From: an uncultured Sphingomonadaceae bacterium
GTDB taxonomy: Bacteria > Pseudomonadota > Alphaproteobacteria > Sphingomonadales > Sphingomonadaceae
Assembly (NCBI GenBank): GCA_937996655.1
Contig: CALKUK010000015.1
Span: 1 to 64,000 of the forward strand
DNA length: 64,000 nt
Direction: 5' to 3'
This document shows positions 26,016 to 34,614 of the stretch, piece after piece. A program made the position numbers and the translations under genes. The notes beneath the pieces are model-generated. The model saw only the letters and a program-made list of their open reading frames with translations, searched no databases and was not told where the DNA came from. Each line of letters begins with the position of its first letter. Position 1 is the stretch's first letter.

Positions 26016-27056
26016 ATGCGCTTTGTTCCACAGCTGGCGGTTCTCGCCGCTTCATCGCTTGCGCTTTCAGCTTGCGGCGGCAGTGGCGGCAATACGGACA
26101 GCCGCGATTTCGTGCGCATTGTCGGGTCTTCGACCGTTTATCCTTTCGCGACAGCCGTGGCTGAAGCGGTTTCGAAAACGGGCATCAAATCGCCGGTGAT
26201 CGAATCGACCGGCACAGGCGCTGGTATCAAATTATTCTGCGCGGGCATCGGCACGGCGCACCCTGACATCGTCAACGCATCGCGCCGCATGAAGGCCTCG
26301 GAATATGAAGGCTGCGCCAAAAATGGTGTGAAGGACATCGTTGAAATTCAGGTCGGCCTGGATGGCATCGCCTTTGCCGAGGCGTCGGGCGGCGCGAACA
26401 TGAAGCTGACGCCGACCGATGTGTACAAGGCGCTGGCCGCAACGCCCTATGGCAAGCCGAACACCGCCAAGACTTGGGCGGACGTGAACCCCGCCCTGCC
26501 CGCCATTCCCATCAGCGTCTATGGCCCGCCCTCGACCTCTGGCACACGCGATGCGCTGGCCGAGTTGATCCTGTCCAAGGGCTGCGACACAGACCTAGCC
26601 ATGAAGGCGCTGAAAGACAGCGACAAGGACAAGCACACCGAAATCTGCACCAAAGTCCGCGAAGACGGGGCCTATGTGGACGGTGGTGAGAATGACAATC
26701 TGATCGTCCAGAAGATCGCCGCCAACCCGAAGGCCATCGGCATTTTCGGCTTCAGCTTCCTTGAAGAGAATATGGACAAGCTGAAGGGCATTCCGATGGA
26801 CGGCGTTGCGCCGACCTATCAGACGGTGTCAGACTTTTCCTACCCCGGCGCCCGTCCGCTCTACATCTATCTGAAGGCCGCGCATTTGAAGGCCATTAAG
26901 GGGATGAAGGACTTCGCGGTCGAATTCTCCAACGCATGGGGCCCGGACGGATATCTCAAGAAGAAGGGCATGGTCATTGCACCCGACGATGTGCGTGCCA
27001 GCAATGCCGAAATTGCCAAGACCATGAAGCCTCTCGATCCGTCGCTTCTCAAGTAA
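26016..27056 (+). CDS. pstS: phosphate-binding periplasmic lipoprotein PstS
   Basis: A 346-residue binding protein. A lipobox LSAC places the lipidated Cys at residue 20, followed by a Gly/Ser linker. RIVGSSTVYPFATAVAEAV, ESTGTGAGIKLFCAG and VYGPPSTSGTRDALAEL are PstS phosphate-contact regions. The start at 26016 has AAAGGAGA upstream and follows a Pho box. It delivers phosphate to PstC/PstA. Confidence 0.95.
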   Translation: MRFVPQLAVLAASSLALSACGGSGGNTDSRDFVRIVGSSTVYPFATAVAEAVSKTGIKSPVIESTGTGAGIKLFCAGIGTAHPDIVNASRRMKASEYEGCAKNGVKDIVEIQVGLDGIAFAEASGGANMKLTPTDVYKALAATPYGKPNTAKTWADVNPALPAIPISVYGPPSTSGTRDALAELILSKGCDTDLAMKALKDSDKDKHTEICTKVREDGAYVDGGENDNLIVQKIAANPKAIGIFGFSFLEENMDKLKGIPMDGVAPTYQTVSDFSYPGARPLYIYLKAAHLKAIKGMKDFAVEFSNAWGPDGYLKKKGMVIAPDDVRASNAEIAKTMKPLDPSLLK

Positions 27057-27069
27057 AACGGCGCTCAGA

Positions 27070-28422
27070 ATGACTCCCACCGCTCTACTGGTTCTGATTG
27101 CAGGGCTGGGCCTTATTGGCTGGCTGATTGCCCGTGCCAAAGCGCAGGGACTGAATACGGGTCGTGGGGCCCTGCATTCGCTGCCCAACCACCATGGCTG
27201 GTATCTGGCCCTTTGGATCATGCTGCCGGCCTTGGCTGCGGTGTTCCTTTGGGGTGCTGTATCCCCCGGGCTGATCCATTCCGCCGTCATGGCAGACCCC
27301 GCAACCGCGAGCCTGCCGGCGTTCGATATGGAACGCAATGCGATCCTCTCCGAAGCCTTTACGCTGGCGGACAATCCCGGCGCGGCCGCATTCAACCCTG
27401 AATCGGAAAAGCTTGTGCCGGCCGTCGTCGCTGCAAAGACGAAGTTCGGCATGATTGGCGCCGCGCTGGTCATTCTGCTGGCCTTTGCGGGCGGCGCTTT
27501 TGGCTGGACCCGGCTGACGGCGACATTTCAGGCGCGGACAAAGGTCGAGCGCGTTGTGCTTCTTCTCTTGCTCGCCGCCTCGTTGCTGGCCGTGCTGACC
27601 ACGGTCGGCATCATCGCCTCGCTTCTGTTTGAATCGGGCCTGTTCTTCAGCAAGGTCAATCCGCTTGAATTCATTTTCGGCACGCATTGGAGCCCGGCCA
27701 ATGGCAGCTTTGGTGCGGTCCCCTTATTCTGGGGCACCATCTTCATCGGTGCGATTATCGCTATGGTCGTTGCAATCCCGCTTGGGCTGATGAGTGCGAT
27801 CTATCTGACACAATATGCCCATGCGAATGTGCGCCGCTGGATGAAGCCGATGCTGGAAATCCTCGCAGGCATCCCGACGGTTGTTTACGGTTATTTCGCC
27901 GCGCTGACCGTCGCCCCGCTCGTCCGCGATTTCGCCGTGATGATCGGTCTGGACAATCCGTCGACGGAAAGCGCGCTGGCCGCTGGCCTTGTTATGGGCA
28001 TCATGATTATCCCCTTTGTCTCTTCCATGGCGGATGACAGCATTGCCGCTGTGCCGCAGGCGATGCGGGATGGCTCGCTCGCCATGGGGGCAACGCGGTC
28101 TGAAACGATCAAGAAAGTTCTGATCCCGGCAGCATTGCCGGGGATCGTCGCCGGTGTGATGCTCGCCATCAGCCGGGCCATCGGCGAAACGATGATTGTC
28201 GTCATGGCGGCCGGCGCAACCGCCAACCTGACCGCCAACCCCTTTGCCAGCATGACCACGGTCACCTTCCAGATCGTGCAGTTGCTGACTGGCGATCAGG
28301 AATTTGACAGCGCCAAGACGCTGTCCGCCTTTGCGCTGGGCCTTGTCCTCTTCGGCGTCACTCTCATTCTCAACATCATCGCGCTGCGCGTCGTGAAGCG
28401 CTTCCGGGAGGCTTATGAGTAA
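27070..28422 (+). CDS. pstC: phosphate ABC transporter permease PstC (long form)
   Basis: A 450-residue permease. The conserved transporter part occupies roughly residues 170-450 (FGAVPLFWGTIFIGAIIAMV, LEILAGIPTVVYGYFA, AISRAIGETMIVVMAAG). The first 170 residues add further helices and a periplasmic loop not present in the E. coli protein of about 320 residues; this long type is widespread in alphaproteobacteria. It overlaps pstA by 8 bases. Confidence 0.94.
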   Translation: MTPTALLVLIAGLGLIGWLIARAKAQGLNTGRGALHSLPNHHGWYLALWIMLPALAAVFLWGAVSPGLIHSAVMADPATASLPAFDMERNAILSEAFTLADNPGAAAFNPESEKLVPAVVAAKTKFGMIGAALVILLAFAGGAFGWTRLTATFQARTKVERVVLLLLLAASLLAVLTTVGIIASLLFESGLFFSKVNPLEFIFGTHWSPANGSFGAVPLFWGTIFIGAIIAMVVAIPLGLMSAIYLTQYAHANVRRWMKPMLEILAGIPTVVYGYFAALTVAPLVRDFAVMIGLDNPSTESALAAGLVMGIMIIPFVSSMADDSIAAVPQAMRDGSLAMGATRSETIKKVLIPAALPGIVAGVMLAISRAIGETMIVVMAAGATANLTANPFASMTTVTFQIVQLLTGDQEFDSAKTLSAFALGLVLFGVTLILNIIALRVVKRFREAYE

Positions 28423-29308
28423 TCCCGCCAACAACTGGCAGTCTCCAGAGGCAGAGAAGCGCCTCGCCCGCCGTTATGCGGCGGAACGACAGTTCAAGCT
28501 GCTCGGGCTGTGCGCGGTTGGCCTATCGATGGCGTTCCTCGTCTTTCTGATCGGCACGATGTTGATCGGCGGGCTTGGCGGCATCGACTGGGCGTTCCTG
28601 TCCGGATCAGATTCGACCGAGCCGGAAACGGCGGGCGTCTGGGGGGCTGTCAAAGGATCGCTGCTCACCATGACCGTGACCATTGCCCTTGCGCTGCCCA
28701 TGGGTGTGCTTGCCGCTGTTTATCTGGAAGAATTCGCGCCGCGGAACCGCTGGATTGATTTGGTTGAGGTGTCGATCAACAATCTGGCGGCCGTGCCGTC
28801 GATCATCTTCGGGCTTTTGGGGCTGGCCGTTTTCATCAACTTTATGGGTCTGCCGCGCTCCTCACCGCTTGTCGGGGGGATGACGCTGGCGCTGATGACC
28901 ATGCCCGTCATCGTCATTGCCGGACGTAACGCCATCAAAGCCGTGCCGCCGTCTATCCGCGATGCGGCCCTCGCCATCGGCGCGAGCAAAGTGCAGACGG
29001 TTTTCCACCATGTCCTGCCGCTTGCCCTTCCGGGCATCCTGACCGGCGCCATCATTGGCATGGCGCGCGCGCTGGGGGAAACGGCCCCGCTGCTGATGAT
29101 CGGGATGCGTGCCTTCGTGTCGACGCCGCCCTCCGGCATCAGCGACCCCGCGACGGTGCTGCCGATGCAAATCTTCCTCTGGTCGGATGAAGTCGACCGC
29201 GCCTTTGTGCAAAACACATCGGCGGCCATTCTCGTCCTGCTGGCCTTCCTGCTCACCATGAACGGGTTCGCCATCTATCTCCGCAACAAGTTTGAAACCC
29301 GCTGGTGA
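28415..29308 (+). CDS. pstA: phosphate ABC transporter permease PstA
   Basis: A 297-residue permease. Hydrophobic helices alternate with the family motifs LEEFAPRNRWIDLVEVSINN, AVPSIIFGLLGLAVF, and the coupling loop AALAIGASKVQTVFHHVLP. ARALGETAPLLMIGM is typical of PstA. It pairs with PstC in the inner membrane and starts 8 bases before the pstC stop. Confidence 0.95.
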   Translation: MSNPANNWQSPEAEKRLARRYAAERQFKLLGLCAVGLSMAFLVFLIGTMLIGGLGGIDWAFLSGSDSTEPETAGVWGAVKGSLLTMTVTIALALPMGVLAAVYLEEFAPRNRWIDLVEVSINNLAAVPSIIFGLLGLAVFINFMGLPRSSPLVGGMTLALMTMPVIVIAGRNAIKAVPPSIRDAALAIGASKVQTVFHHVLPLALPGILTGAIIGMARALGETAPLLMIGMRAFVSTPPSGISDPATVLPMQIFLWSDEVDRAFVQNTSAAILVLLAFLLTMNGFAIYLRNKFETRW

Positions 29309-29311
29309 CCC

Positions 29312-30079
29312 ATGTCGACTGAAACCATCAAGATTAAGGCCAAGAACGTCAACGTATTCTACGGGGACAAGCAGGCCATTAACGATGTCTCCATCGACAT
29401 CGCGACCGAACACGTCACCGCCTTCATCGGCCCATCGGGCTGCGGAAAGTCGACCTTTCTGCGCACGCTGAACCGGATGAATGACACCATCCCCGGCTGC
29501 CGGGTGGATGGGGACATCCAGTTGGACGGCGTCGACATTTACCGTGGCGGCATGGACGTGGTGCAGCTGCGCGCCCGCGTCGGCATGGTGTTCCAAAAGC
29601 CGAACCCCTTCCCCAAATCGATCTACGAAAACGTGGCCTATGGCCCGCGCATTCACGGCCATGCCCCGACCAAGGCAGACATGGACGTCATCGTGGAACA
29701 ATCGCTGCGCCGTGCAGGCCTGTGGGATGAAGTCAAAGACCGGCTGGAAGATGCCGGCACGGCCCTGTCCGGCGGTCAGCAGCAGCGGCTATGCATCGCC
29801 CGCGCGATTGCGGTGAGCCCGGAAGTCATCCTGATGGATGAACCCTGCTCCGCGCTTGACCCGATTGCCACGGCGCGCATTGAGGAGCTGATCGACGAAC
29901 TGCGCGGGCGTTATGCCATCGTCATCGTCACCCACTCCATGCAGCAGGCCGCCCGCGTTTCCCAGCGGACGGCGTTTTTCCATCTTGGGACCATGGTGGA
30001 ATATGGCCCGACATCCGATATCTTTACCAATCCGCGCGAAGTGCGCACCAAAGACTATATCACCGGTCGTTACGGTTAA
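29312..30079 (+). CDS. pstB: phosphate ABC transporter ATPase PstB
   Basis: A 255-residue ABC ATPase. Walker A GPSGCGKSTFLRTLNRMND, the PstB-specific VGMVFQKPNPFPKSIYENVA, signature LSGGQQQRLCIARA and Walker B VILMDEPCSALDP are all present. It drives phosphate import and is normally also part of the PhoR signalling complex. It begins 3 bases after the pstA stop. Confidence 0.97.
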   Translation: MSTETIKIKAKNVNVFYGDKQAINDVSIDIATEHVTAFIGPSGCGKSTFLRTLNRMNDTIPGCRVDGDIQLDGVDIYRGGMDVVQLRARVGMVFQKPNPFPKSIYENVAYGPRIHGHAPTKADMDVIVEQSLRRAGLWDEVKDRLEDAGTALSGGQQQRLCIARAIAVSPEVILMDEPCSALDPIATARIEELIDELRGRYAIVIVTHSMQQAARVSQRTAFFHLGTMVEYGPTSDIFTNPREVRTKDYITGRYG

Positions 30080-30091
30080 GGATCAAAGACC

Positions 30092-30772
30092 ATGGTTGAA
30101 CATACCGTTAAGGCATTTGATGATGAAATTGGGTCGCTGCGTGGCCTGATCGCGGAAATGGGCGGTCTGGCTGAAGTGGCGATTGCCCGCTCGATTGACG
30201 CGCTTGTCCGTCGCGATACCGATCTTGCCAAGGAAATCATCCTCGCCGACGCGCGCATCGACGCGCTTGAAGTGGAAGTTGACCGGCTGGCGGTGAAGAT
30301 CATCGCGCTGCGCGCACCGATGGCGGACGATCTGCGCGACGTCATTTCCGCGCTCAAAATCTCCGGTATCATTGAACGCATCGGTGACTATGCGAAGAAC
30401 ATCGCCAAGCGGGTGGGCGATGTTGAAGGCCGCGCCAAGATTGAGCCGCTGCTGCTCATCCCCGCCATGGCGGAGATCGCGCAGTCGATGGTGCGCGATG
30501 TCCTCAACGCCTTTGCCTCGCGCAATTCCGCTTTGGCCGTTGAAGTTGTGGACCGGGATTTGAAGGTCGACGAATTTTACAACAGCATCTTCCGCAACCT
30601 TGTGGCGCACATGATGGAGAACCCGGCGACGATCAGCTCGGCCGCCCAGCTCCTGTTTGTCGCCCGCAATCTGGAACGCGTGGGGGACCACGCCACCAAT
30701 ATCGCAGAACTCGTCTATTATGCGGCCACTGGTGATTACTACCAGGACCGCGACATGCCCAGGAACGGATGA
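30092..30772 (+). CDS. phoU: phosphate transport regulator PhoU
   Basis: A 226-residue helical protein made of two similar three-helix bundles. The metal-binding repeats are visible as LEVEVDRLAVKIIALRAP with ISGIIERIGDYAKNIA, and in the second bundle as LKVDEFYNSIFR with ARNLERVGDHATNIAELV. PhoU conveys PstSCAB activity to PhoR and dampens the Pho response. It overlaps phoB by 4 bases. Confidence 0.96.
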   Translation: MVEHTVKAFDDEIGSLRGLIAEMGGLAEVAIARSIDALVRRDTDLAKEIILADARIDALEVEVDRLAVKIIALRAPMADDLRDVISALKISGIIERIGDYAKNIAKRVGDVEGRAKIEPLLLIPAMAEIAQSMVRDVLNAFASRNSALAVEVVDRDLKVDEFYNSIFRNLVAHMMENPATISSAAQLLFVARNLERVGDHATNIAELVYYAATGDYYQDRDMPRNG

Positions 30773-31458
30773 ACACCATGGCACCGACACTTCTGCTTGT
30801 TGAAGACGATCCTGCCCTTGCCGAACTGCTCGTTTGGTCGTTCGAGGCCGAAGGCTATAAGGTCCTGCAGACGCCGGACGGGGAAGAAGCGCTGCTGATC
30901 GCCACCGAGACGCCGCCGGACGCCATCATCCTCGATTGGATGATTGAGCAGTTGTCAGGCATCGAAGTATGTCGCCGCCTGCGCCGCCATCCGGAACTCG
31001 CCTCGGTGCCGATCATCATGCTTACCGCCCGCGGTGAAGAGGAAGATCGCATCCGCGGCCTTGAAACCGGTGCCGACGATTATGTCACAAAGCCCTTTTC
31101 TCCCCGCGAACTGACAGCACGTCTTGCCGCCGTCATGCGCCGCACGCGTCCGGCACTGGCCGGTCAGACAATGCGCATCGAGGATCTGGAGCTGGACCCT
31201 GTGGCCCACCGCGTCCGCCGCGACGGGAAAGAAATCGCCCTAGGGCCGACGGAGTTCCGTCTGCTCCAGCATTTCATGGAGCGGCCGGGCAGGGTTCTCT
31301 CGCGCGCGCAGCTCGTCACCGGTGTGTGGGGGCATGACAGCGACATTGAAGAACGCACGGTCGATGTGCAGGTGAAGCGCCTGCGTGCCGCCATCAACAG
31401 CACCGGCGGTCGCGACATGATCCGCACCGTGCGCAGTGCAGGCTATTCGCTGGGTTGA
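30769..31458 (+). CDS. phoB: phosphate-regulon response regulator PhoB
   Basis: A 229-residue OmpR/PhoB-type regulator. The receiver has the acidic pair EDD near the start, phospho-acceptor Asp56 in AIILDWM, and the invariant Lys in YVTKPFSPRE. The C-terminal winged helix contains LGPTEFRLLQHFMERPGRVL and RTVDVQVKRLR. It should bind the Pho box upstream of pstS. Having phoB at the operon end, under that box, implies positive autoregulation. Its last 16 bases overlap the convergent TetR gene. Confidence 0.96.
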   Translation: MNTMAPTLLLVEDDPALAELLVWSFEAEGYKVLQTPDGEEALLIATETPPDAIILDWMIEQLSGIEVCRRLRRHPELASVPIIMLTARGEEEDRIRGLETGADDYVTKPFSPRELTARLAAVMRRTRPALAGQTMRIEDLELDPVAHRVRRDGKEIALGPTEFRLLQHFMERPGRVLSRAQLVTGVWGHDSDIEERTVDVQVKRLRAAINSTGGRDMIRTVRSAGYSLG

Positions 31459-32072
31459 CCGGGCTCGAACCGGAATTCAAGCCGGCTCGATTCAAACGCT
31501 TTGATCATCTCTTCGGAGACGGGGATCTGGCCGTCCAGCATCAGCATGGCCATGCCATGGACCTGCGCCCAAGACATCAGCATGCCAAAGAGTACGCCCT
31601 CCTCCCCCGCTGTCTCGGGCACCAGCGATAGGATGTTGTCGCGCAGCATCTGTATGCCGACCTGATCGTCAGAAAAGTCTGAACTGAAAAAACCGCCGGG
31701 CGGCATATTGGCCATCATAATGCGGAACAGCGACGGATTGGCCAGAGCATAGCGGATATAGGCGCCGCCCGTTGCGATAAAGCCTTTACGCCCTCCGCCT
31801 GCGGCCTCCATGGCGCGTGCCTGCGCTTCTGCCAGTTCCAGCGCACCGCGGATGCACAATTCCCGCACCAAAGCCGCCCGATCCGGAAAATGCCGATAGA
31901 CCGCCGTCGGGCTAACACCAACGCGGCGCGCAACCTCACGCAGCGACAGCGTTTCGGCGCCGCCATTTTTCAGCAGGTCTAGCCCTGCGTCCAGCAAAGC
32001 CGCCCGCAAATCCCCATGGTGATATCCCCGGTTAGGACCCTTCAAGTTGACACTGTTATCATTGTCAGACAT
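31443..32072 (-). CDS. TetR-family transcriptional regulator
   Basis: A 209-residue regulator. The N-terminal helix-turn-helix is ETLSLREVARRVGVSPTAVYR followed by HFPDRAALV; the C-terminal ligand domain includes YALANPSLFRIMMANMPPGG, resembling the TetR_C_33/WHG group. The start at 32072 (MSDNDNSVN) is the only ATG close to the domain, but it lacks a Shine-Dalgarno sequence, and its first codons coincide with an operator-like palindrome. It diverges from the carotenoid oxygenase gene, its likely target, and overlaps phoB tail to tail by 16 bases. Confidence 0.88.
   Translation of the reverse strand: MSDNDNSVNLKGPNRGYHHGDLRAALLDAGLDLLKNGGAETLSLREVARRVGVSPTAVYRHFPDRAALVRELCIRGALELAEAQARAMEAAGGGRKGFIATGGAYIRYALANPSLFRIMMANMPPGGFFSSDFSDDQVGIQMLRDNILSLVPETAGEEGVLFGMLMSWAQVHGMAMLMLDGQIPVSEEMIKAFESSRLEFRFEPGQPSE
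32048..32067. promoter_or_regulatory. operator-like palindrome between TetR and carotenoid oxygenase genes
   Basis: A 20-bp dyad with TGACA and TGTCA ends matches its own complement at 16 of 20 positions. The core TGTTATCA-T/C-TGT recurs 18 bases on, at 32073. The site overlaps codons 2-9 of the regulator and lies 58 bases upstream of the oxygenase start, so one bound dimer could control both genes. Regulator binding is inferred. Confidence 0.5.
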
Positions 32073-32124
32073 GTTATCACTGTAAACATAATGCGAATCG
32101 TCGTCAAAGGACAAAGGGTTCGAA

Positions 32125-33567
32125 ATGACCAGCACTATGGAGACTGCCATTCGGGCCGTCGTGACCAAAGGGGTCATGTCTATTGCCGAATTCAACCGTG
32201 GCCGGTTGAAAGAACCGTCAGAACCTCATCCTTTTCTTACCGGCGTTCATAGCCCGATGTCCGAGGAACGGACAATCACTGATCTGACCGTAACGGGCAC
32301 TATTCCCGAAGAGTTGGACGGGCGCTACATCCGTATCGGCCCCAATCCTGCAATGCAGCCCAACCCTGCCACCTATCATTGGTTCTTGGGCGACGGGATG
32401 GTGCATGGTGTGCGCCTGCGGAATGGCAAAGCAGAATGGTACCGCAACCGCTGGATTAAGAGTACGGCAGTAACGAACGCCTTGGGCCTTCCGACTGCAC
32501 CGGGACCGCGCGGCAAATCAGGCGACACCGTCAACACCAACATCCTTGGCCATGCCGGATCCATCTGGGCCTTAGTGGAAGCCGGCGGCTATCCGGCGCG
32601 GCTTGACGATAATCTTGAAACTCTGGCCCATGATCCGTTTGACGGAACGTTGAAGGGCAGCTTTTCAGCGCACCCCCATCTCGACCCCGACACAGGCGAG
32701 ATGCATGCCATCTGCTACGAAGGCACAAACCAAAATACGATCCGCCATGTCGTCGTCGGAAAGGATGGCCGCGTCCGCCGGGAAGAGCCGATCCAGGTGC
32801 AGCATGGCCCCTCTATCCATGACTGTATGATCACGGCGTCCTATGTCCTCATCCTTGATCTGCCCGTCACCTTTTCCATGAAGCGGCTGCTGGCCGGATT
32901 CAAATTCCCTTATGCTTGGAACCCGACCCACCAAGCGCGCGTCGGCCTGTTGCCGCGTGAGGGCAAGAATGAGGATGTCATCTGGTGTGATGTGGACCCG
33001 TGCTACGTCTTCCACCCCAGCAACGCCTATGAAACGCCTGAGGGGAAGGTGATCCTCGACGTCTGTGCCCACCGCACGATGTTCGCCGAAAGCACACAAG
33101 GACCAGATTCAGACGGGTGTCCGCTGGAGCGCTGGACGATTGATCCGGCGGCAAAAACCGTCTGCCGCACAGTGCTCGACAAAGACCCGCAGGAGTTTCC
33201 TCGCCCCAATGAACAGCGGATGGGTAAGCCGTATCGCTATACCTACACCCTCGCTCTGCCCGAAGGACGAGACCCCTCTTTCCTCAACAGCACCCGTATC
33301 TTCAAACAGGATCTGGTAGATCGCACCCGCGAAGTTCATGACTTCGGCTCCGGGCATATTCCGGGCGAATTTGTGTTCATCCCCCGTGCCAATGGCAAGG
33401 AAGAGGATGATGGCTGGCTGATGGGCTATGGCATCGACACGGCCGCGGACACGACCGATCTCGTCATTCTGGATGCGCGCAATTTTGATGGACCACCTGT
33501 CGCGTCCATCCACATTCCACACCGCATTCCGCCTGGCTTTCACGGCAATTGGGTTCCGAGCGTGTAA
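32125..33567 (+). CDS. carotenoid oxygenase (RPE65/CCD) family protein
   Basis: A 480-residue protein of the carotenoid/stilbene cleavage oxygenase family. Four iron-binding histidines are visible in order: SAHPHLD, QHGPSIHD, YVFHPSNAYE and the C-terminal IPPGFHGNWVP. The entry strand ELDGRYIRIGPNP is a family signature. It would cleave a polyene or stilbene-like double bond with O2. The substrate could be a carotenoid, or a lignin-derived stilbene as in sphingomonad lignostilbene dioxygenases; sequence alone does not say. Control by the divergent TetR protein is likely. Confidence 0.9.
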   Translation: MTSTMETAIRAVVTKGVMSIAEFNRGRLKEPSEPHPFLTGVHSPMSEERTITDLTVTGTIPEELDGRYIRIGPNPAMQPNPATYHWFLGDGMVHGVRLRNGKAEWYRNRWIKSTAVTNALGLPTAPGPRGKSGDTVNTNILGHAGSIWALVEAGGYPARLDDNLETLAHDPFDGTLKGSFSAHPHLDPDTGEMHAICYEGTNQNTIRHVVVGKDGRVRREEPIQVQHGPSIHDCMITASYVLILDLPVTFSMKRLLAGFKFPYAWNPTHQARVGLLPREGKNEDVIWCDVDPCYVFHPSNAYETPEGKVILDVCAHRTMFAESTQGPDSDGCPLERWTIDPAAKTVCRTVLDKDPQEFPRPNEQRMGKPYRYTYTLALPEGRDPSFLNSTRIFKQDLVDRTREVHDFGSGHIPGEFVFIPRANGKEEDDGWLMGYGIDTAADTTDLVILDARNFDGPPVASIHIPHRIPPGFHGNWVPSV

Positions 33568-33588
33568 CCACCCTCTCCTGTTCGGAAT

Positions 33589-33649
33589 GAGCCTGTCGAC
33601 ACAACGGCGCCCTGAACTTTCAGCAGTCAGGTCGCCGGTCGACAGGCTC
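33589..33649. repeat. inverted repeat GAGCCTGTCGAC / GTCGACAGGCTC
   Basis: Two perfectly complementary 12-bp arms separated by 37 bases lie just after the oxygenase gene. The arm sequence is of the dispersed intergenic type (CAGGCTCAGG class) seen in many bacterial genomes. It is unrelated to the 9688/12038 repeat family. Confidence 0.7.
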
Positions 33650-33756
33650 AGGGTAACCCCCGCCTCTCAGCCCAAATCGACCACAGCTTAGATATCGCCC
33701 GCGTCGCCCGCCGCGACGGGATCAGCACGAGCTTCGGTATTTTATTTAACATAATA

Positions 33757-33784
33757 CTTGTAAAATTATCACCCCTTCCCATCT
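33757..33784 (+). promoter_or_regulatory. RpoH-type (heat-shock) promoter
   Basis: CTTGTAA (-35) and CCCATCT (-10) with a 14-base spacer match the heat-shock sigma factor pattern. The predicted transcript would begin near 33792, giving a leader of about 90 bases before the hsp20 start. Confidence 0.6.
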
Positions 33785-33881
33785 CGCAAGAACCGGATGC
33801 CGCTCTGGGTCCGGCGGGGCGGGGGCACTCCCTCCATGCGCTCTCGCCCCAATAGATGTTGCTTATGAAAGGACATTCAAG
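33785..33881 (+). promoter_or_regulatory. ROSE-type RNA thermometer
   Basis: The last hairpin, ATGTTGCTT-ATG-AAAGGACAT at 33856-33876, sequesters the ribosome site AAAGGA. It contains the conserved TTGCT anti-Shine-Dalgarno sequence with an unpaired G, the hallmark of ROSE elements. The upstream leader is GC-rich and can form further stems. Heating should melt the hairpin and permit hsp20 translation. The leader length of about 90 bases fits known ROSE elements. Confidence 0.8.
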
Positions 33882-34367
33882 ATGCGAACCATGTTTGATT
33901 TTACACCCTATCGCCGCTCCACCGTGGGCTTTGACCGTGTGTTCGATACGCTGGAGACCCTTGCCCAGACCGACGGAAATGGCGGCAATTATCCCCCCTT
34001 CGATATTGAACGCACCGGCGAAGATGCCTTCCGCATCACCATCGCTGTGGCCGGTTTTGCCGAGCATGAAATTGATCTGACGGCGCAGCAGAACCTCCTG
34101 GTCGTCGCCGCCAAGAAGGCAGAACCCGCCGCCGACGGGCAGGACCGCACCTTCCTCTACCGCGGCATTGCCGCCCGCGCCTTTGAACGCCGCTTCCAGC
34201 TCGCCGACCATGTTGAGGTGCGCGGGGCGCGTCTTGAAAACGGGCTGCTCGCCATCGACCTTGTGCGCGAAGTGCCAGAGGCCATGAAGCCGCGTCGCAT
34301 CCCTGTGTCAGCGGGGACGGCTCCGACGCTGGTCGACGCCACCAGCGAAACCCGCAAAGGCGCCTGA
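33882..34367 (+). CDS. small heat-shock protein (Hsp20/IbpA type)
   Basis: A 161-residue alpha-crystallin-domain chaperone. The N-terminus RTMFDFTPYRRSTVGFDRVF is the IbpA-type opening. The alpha-crystallin domain spans about residues 38-132 (YPPFDIERTGEDAFRITIAV, FLYRGIAARAFERRFQLADH), and the VRGARLENGLLAIDLVREVP segment is the A-x-x-x-n-GvL signature. It holds unfolding proteins as an ATP-independent oligomer. It is preceded by a heat-shock promoter and ROSE leader and followed by a terminator, so it is a single-gene unit. Confidence 0.93.
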   Translation: MRTMFDFTPYRRSTVGFDRVFDTLETLAQTDGNGGNYPPFDIERTGEDAFRITIAVAGFAEHEIDLTAQQNLLVVAAKKAEPAADGQDRTFLYRGIAARAFERRFQLADHVEVRGARLENGLLAIDLVREVPEAMKPRRIPVSAGTAPTLVDATSETRKGA

Positions 34368-34414
34368 ACCGATTGGCCTGAAAGGGCCGCACTCTGACAG
34401 GCGAGATAAAGCAT

Positions 34415-34450
34415 GGGCGCGCCCTGAACTTCGGGGTGCGCCCAAATTTT
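34415..34450 (+). terminator. terminator after hsp20
   Basis: GGGCGCGCCC pairs with GGGGTGCGCCC across a short loop and is followed by AAATTTT. It lies 48 bases after the hsp20 stop. Confidence 0.7.
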
Positions 34451-34614
34451 GCCCCAGGTATCCGACCTCTAGAGAGCGGATCGGGCTGCACCGCCACCAA
34501 AACGGATACAATACTCGGAAAAGCCGAGAGAATTTATTAAGCTCCACCGCATTACCCTTCCGAAATGGACATGTCGCCGCGGGCATTTTGCACGCCTTGC
34601 AGGGACACCAATGG

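Noticed and set aside
33589..33649. Terminator for the carotenoid oxygenase gene
   Set aside because: The arms are 37 bases apart and no T-run follows; the sequence looks like a dispersed repeat instead.
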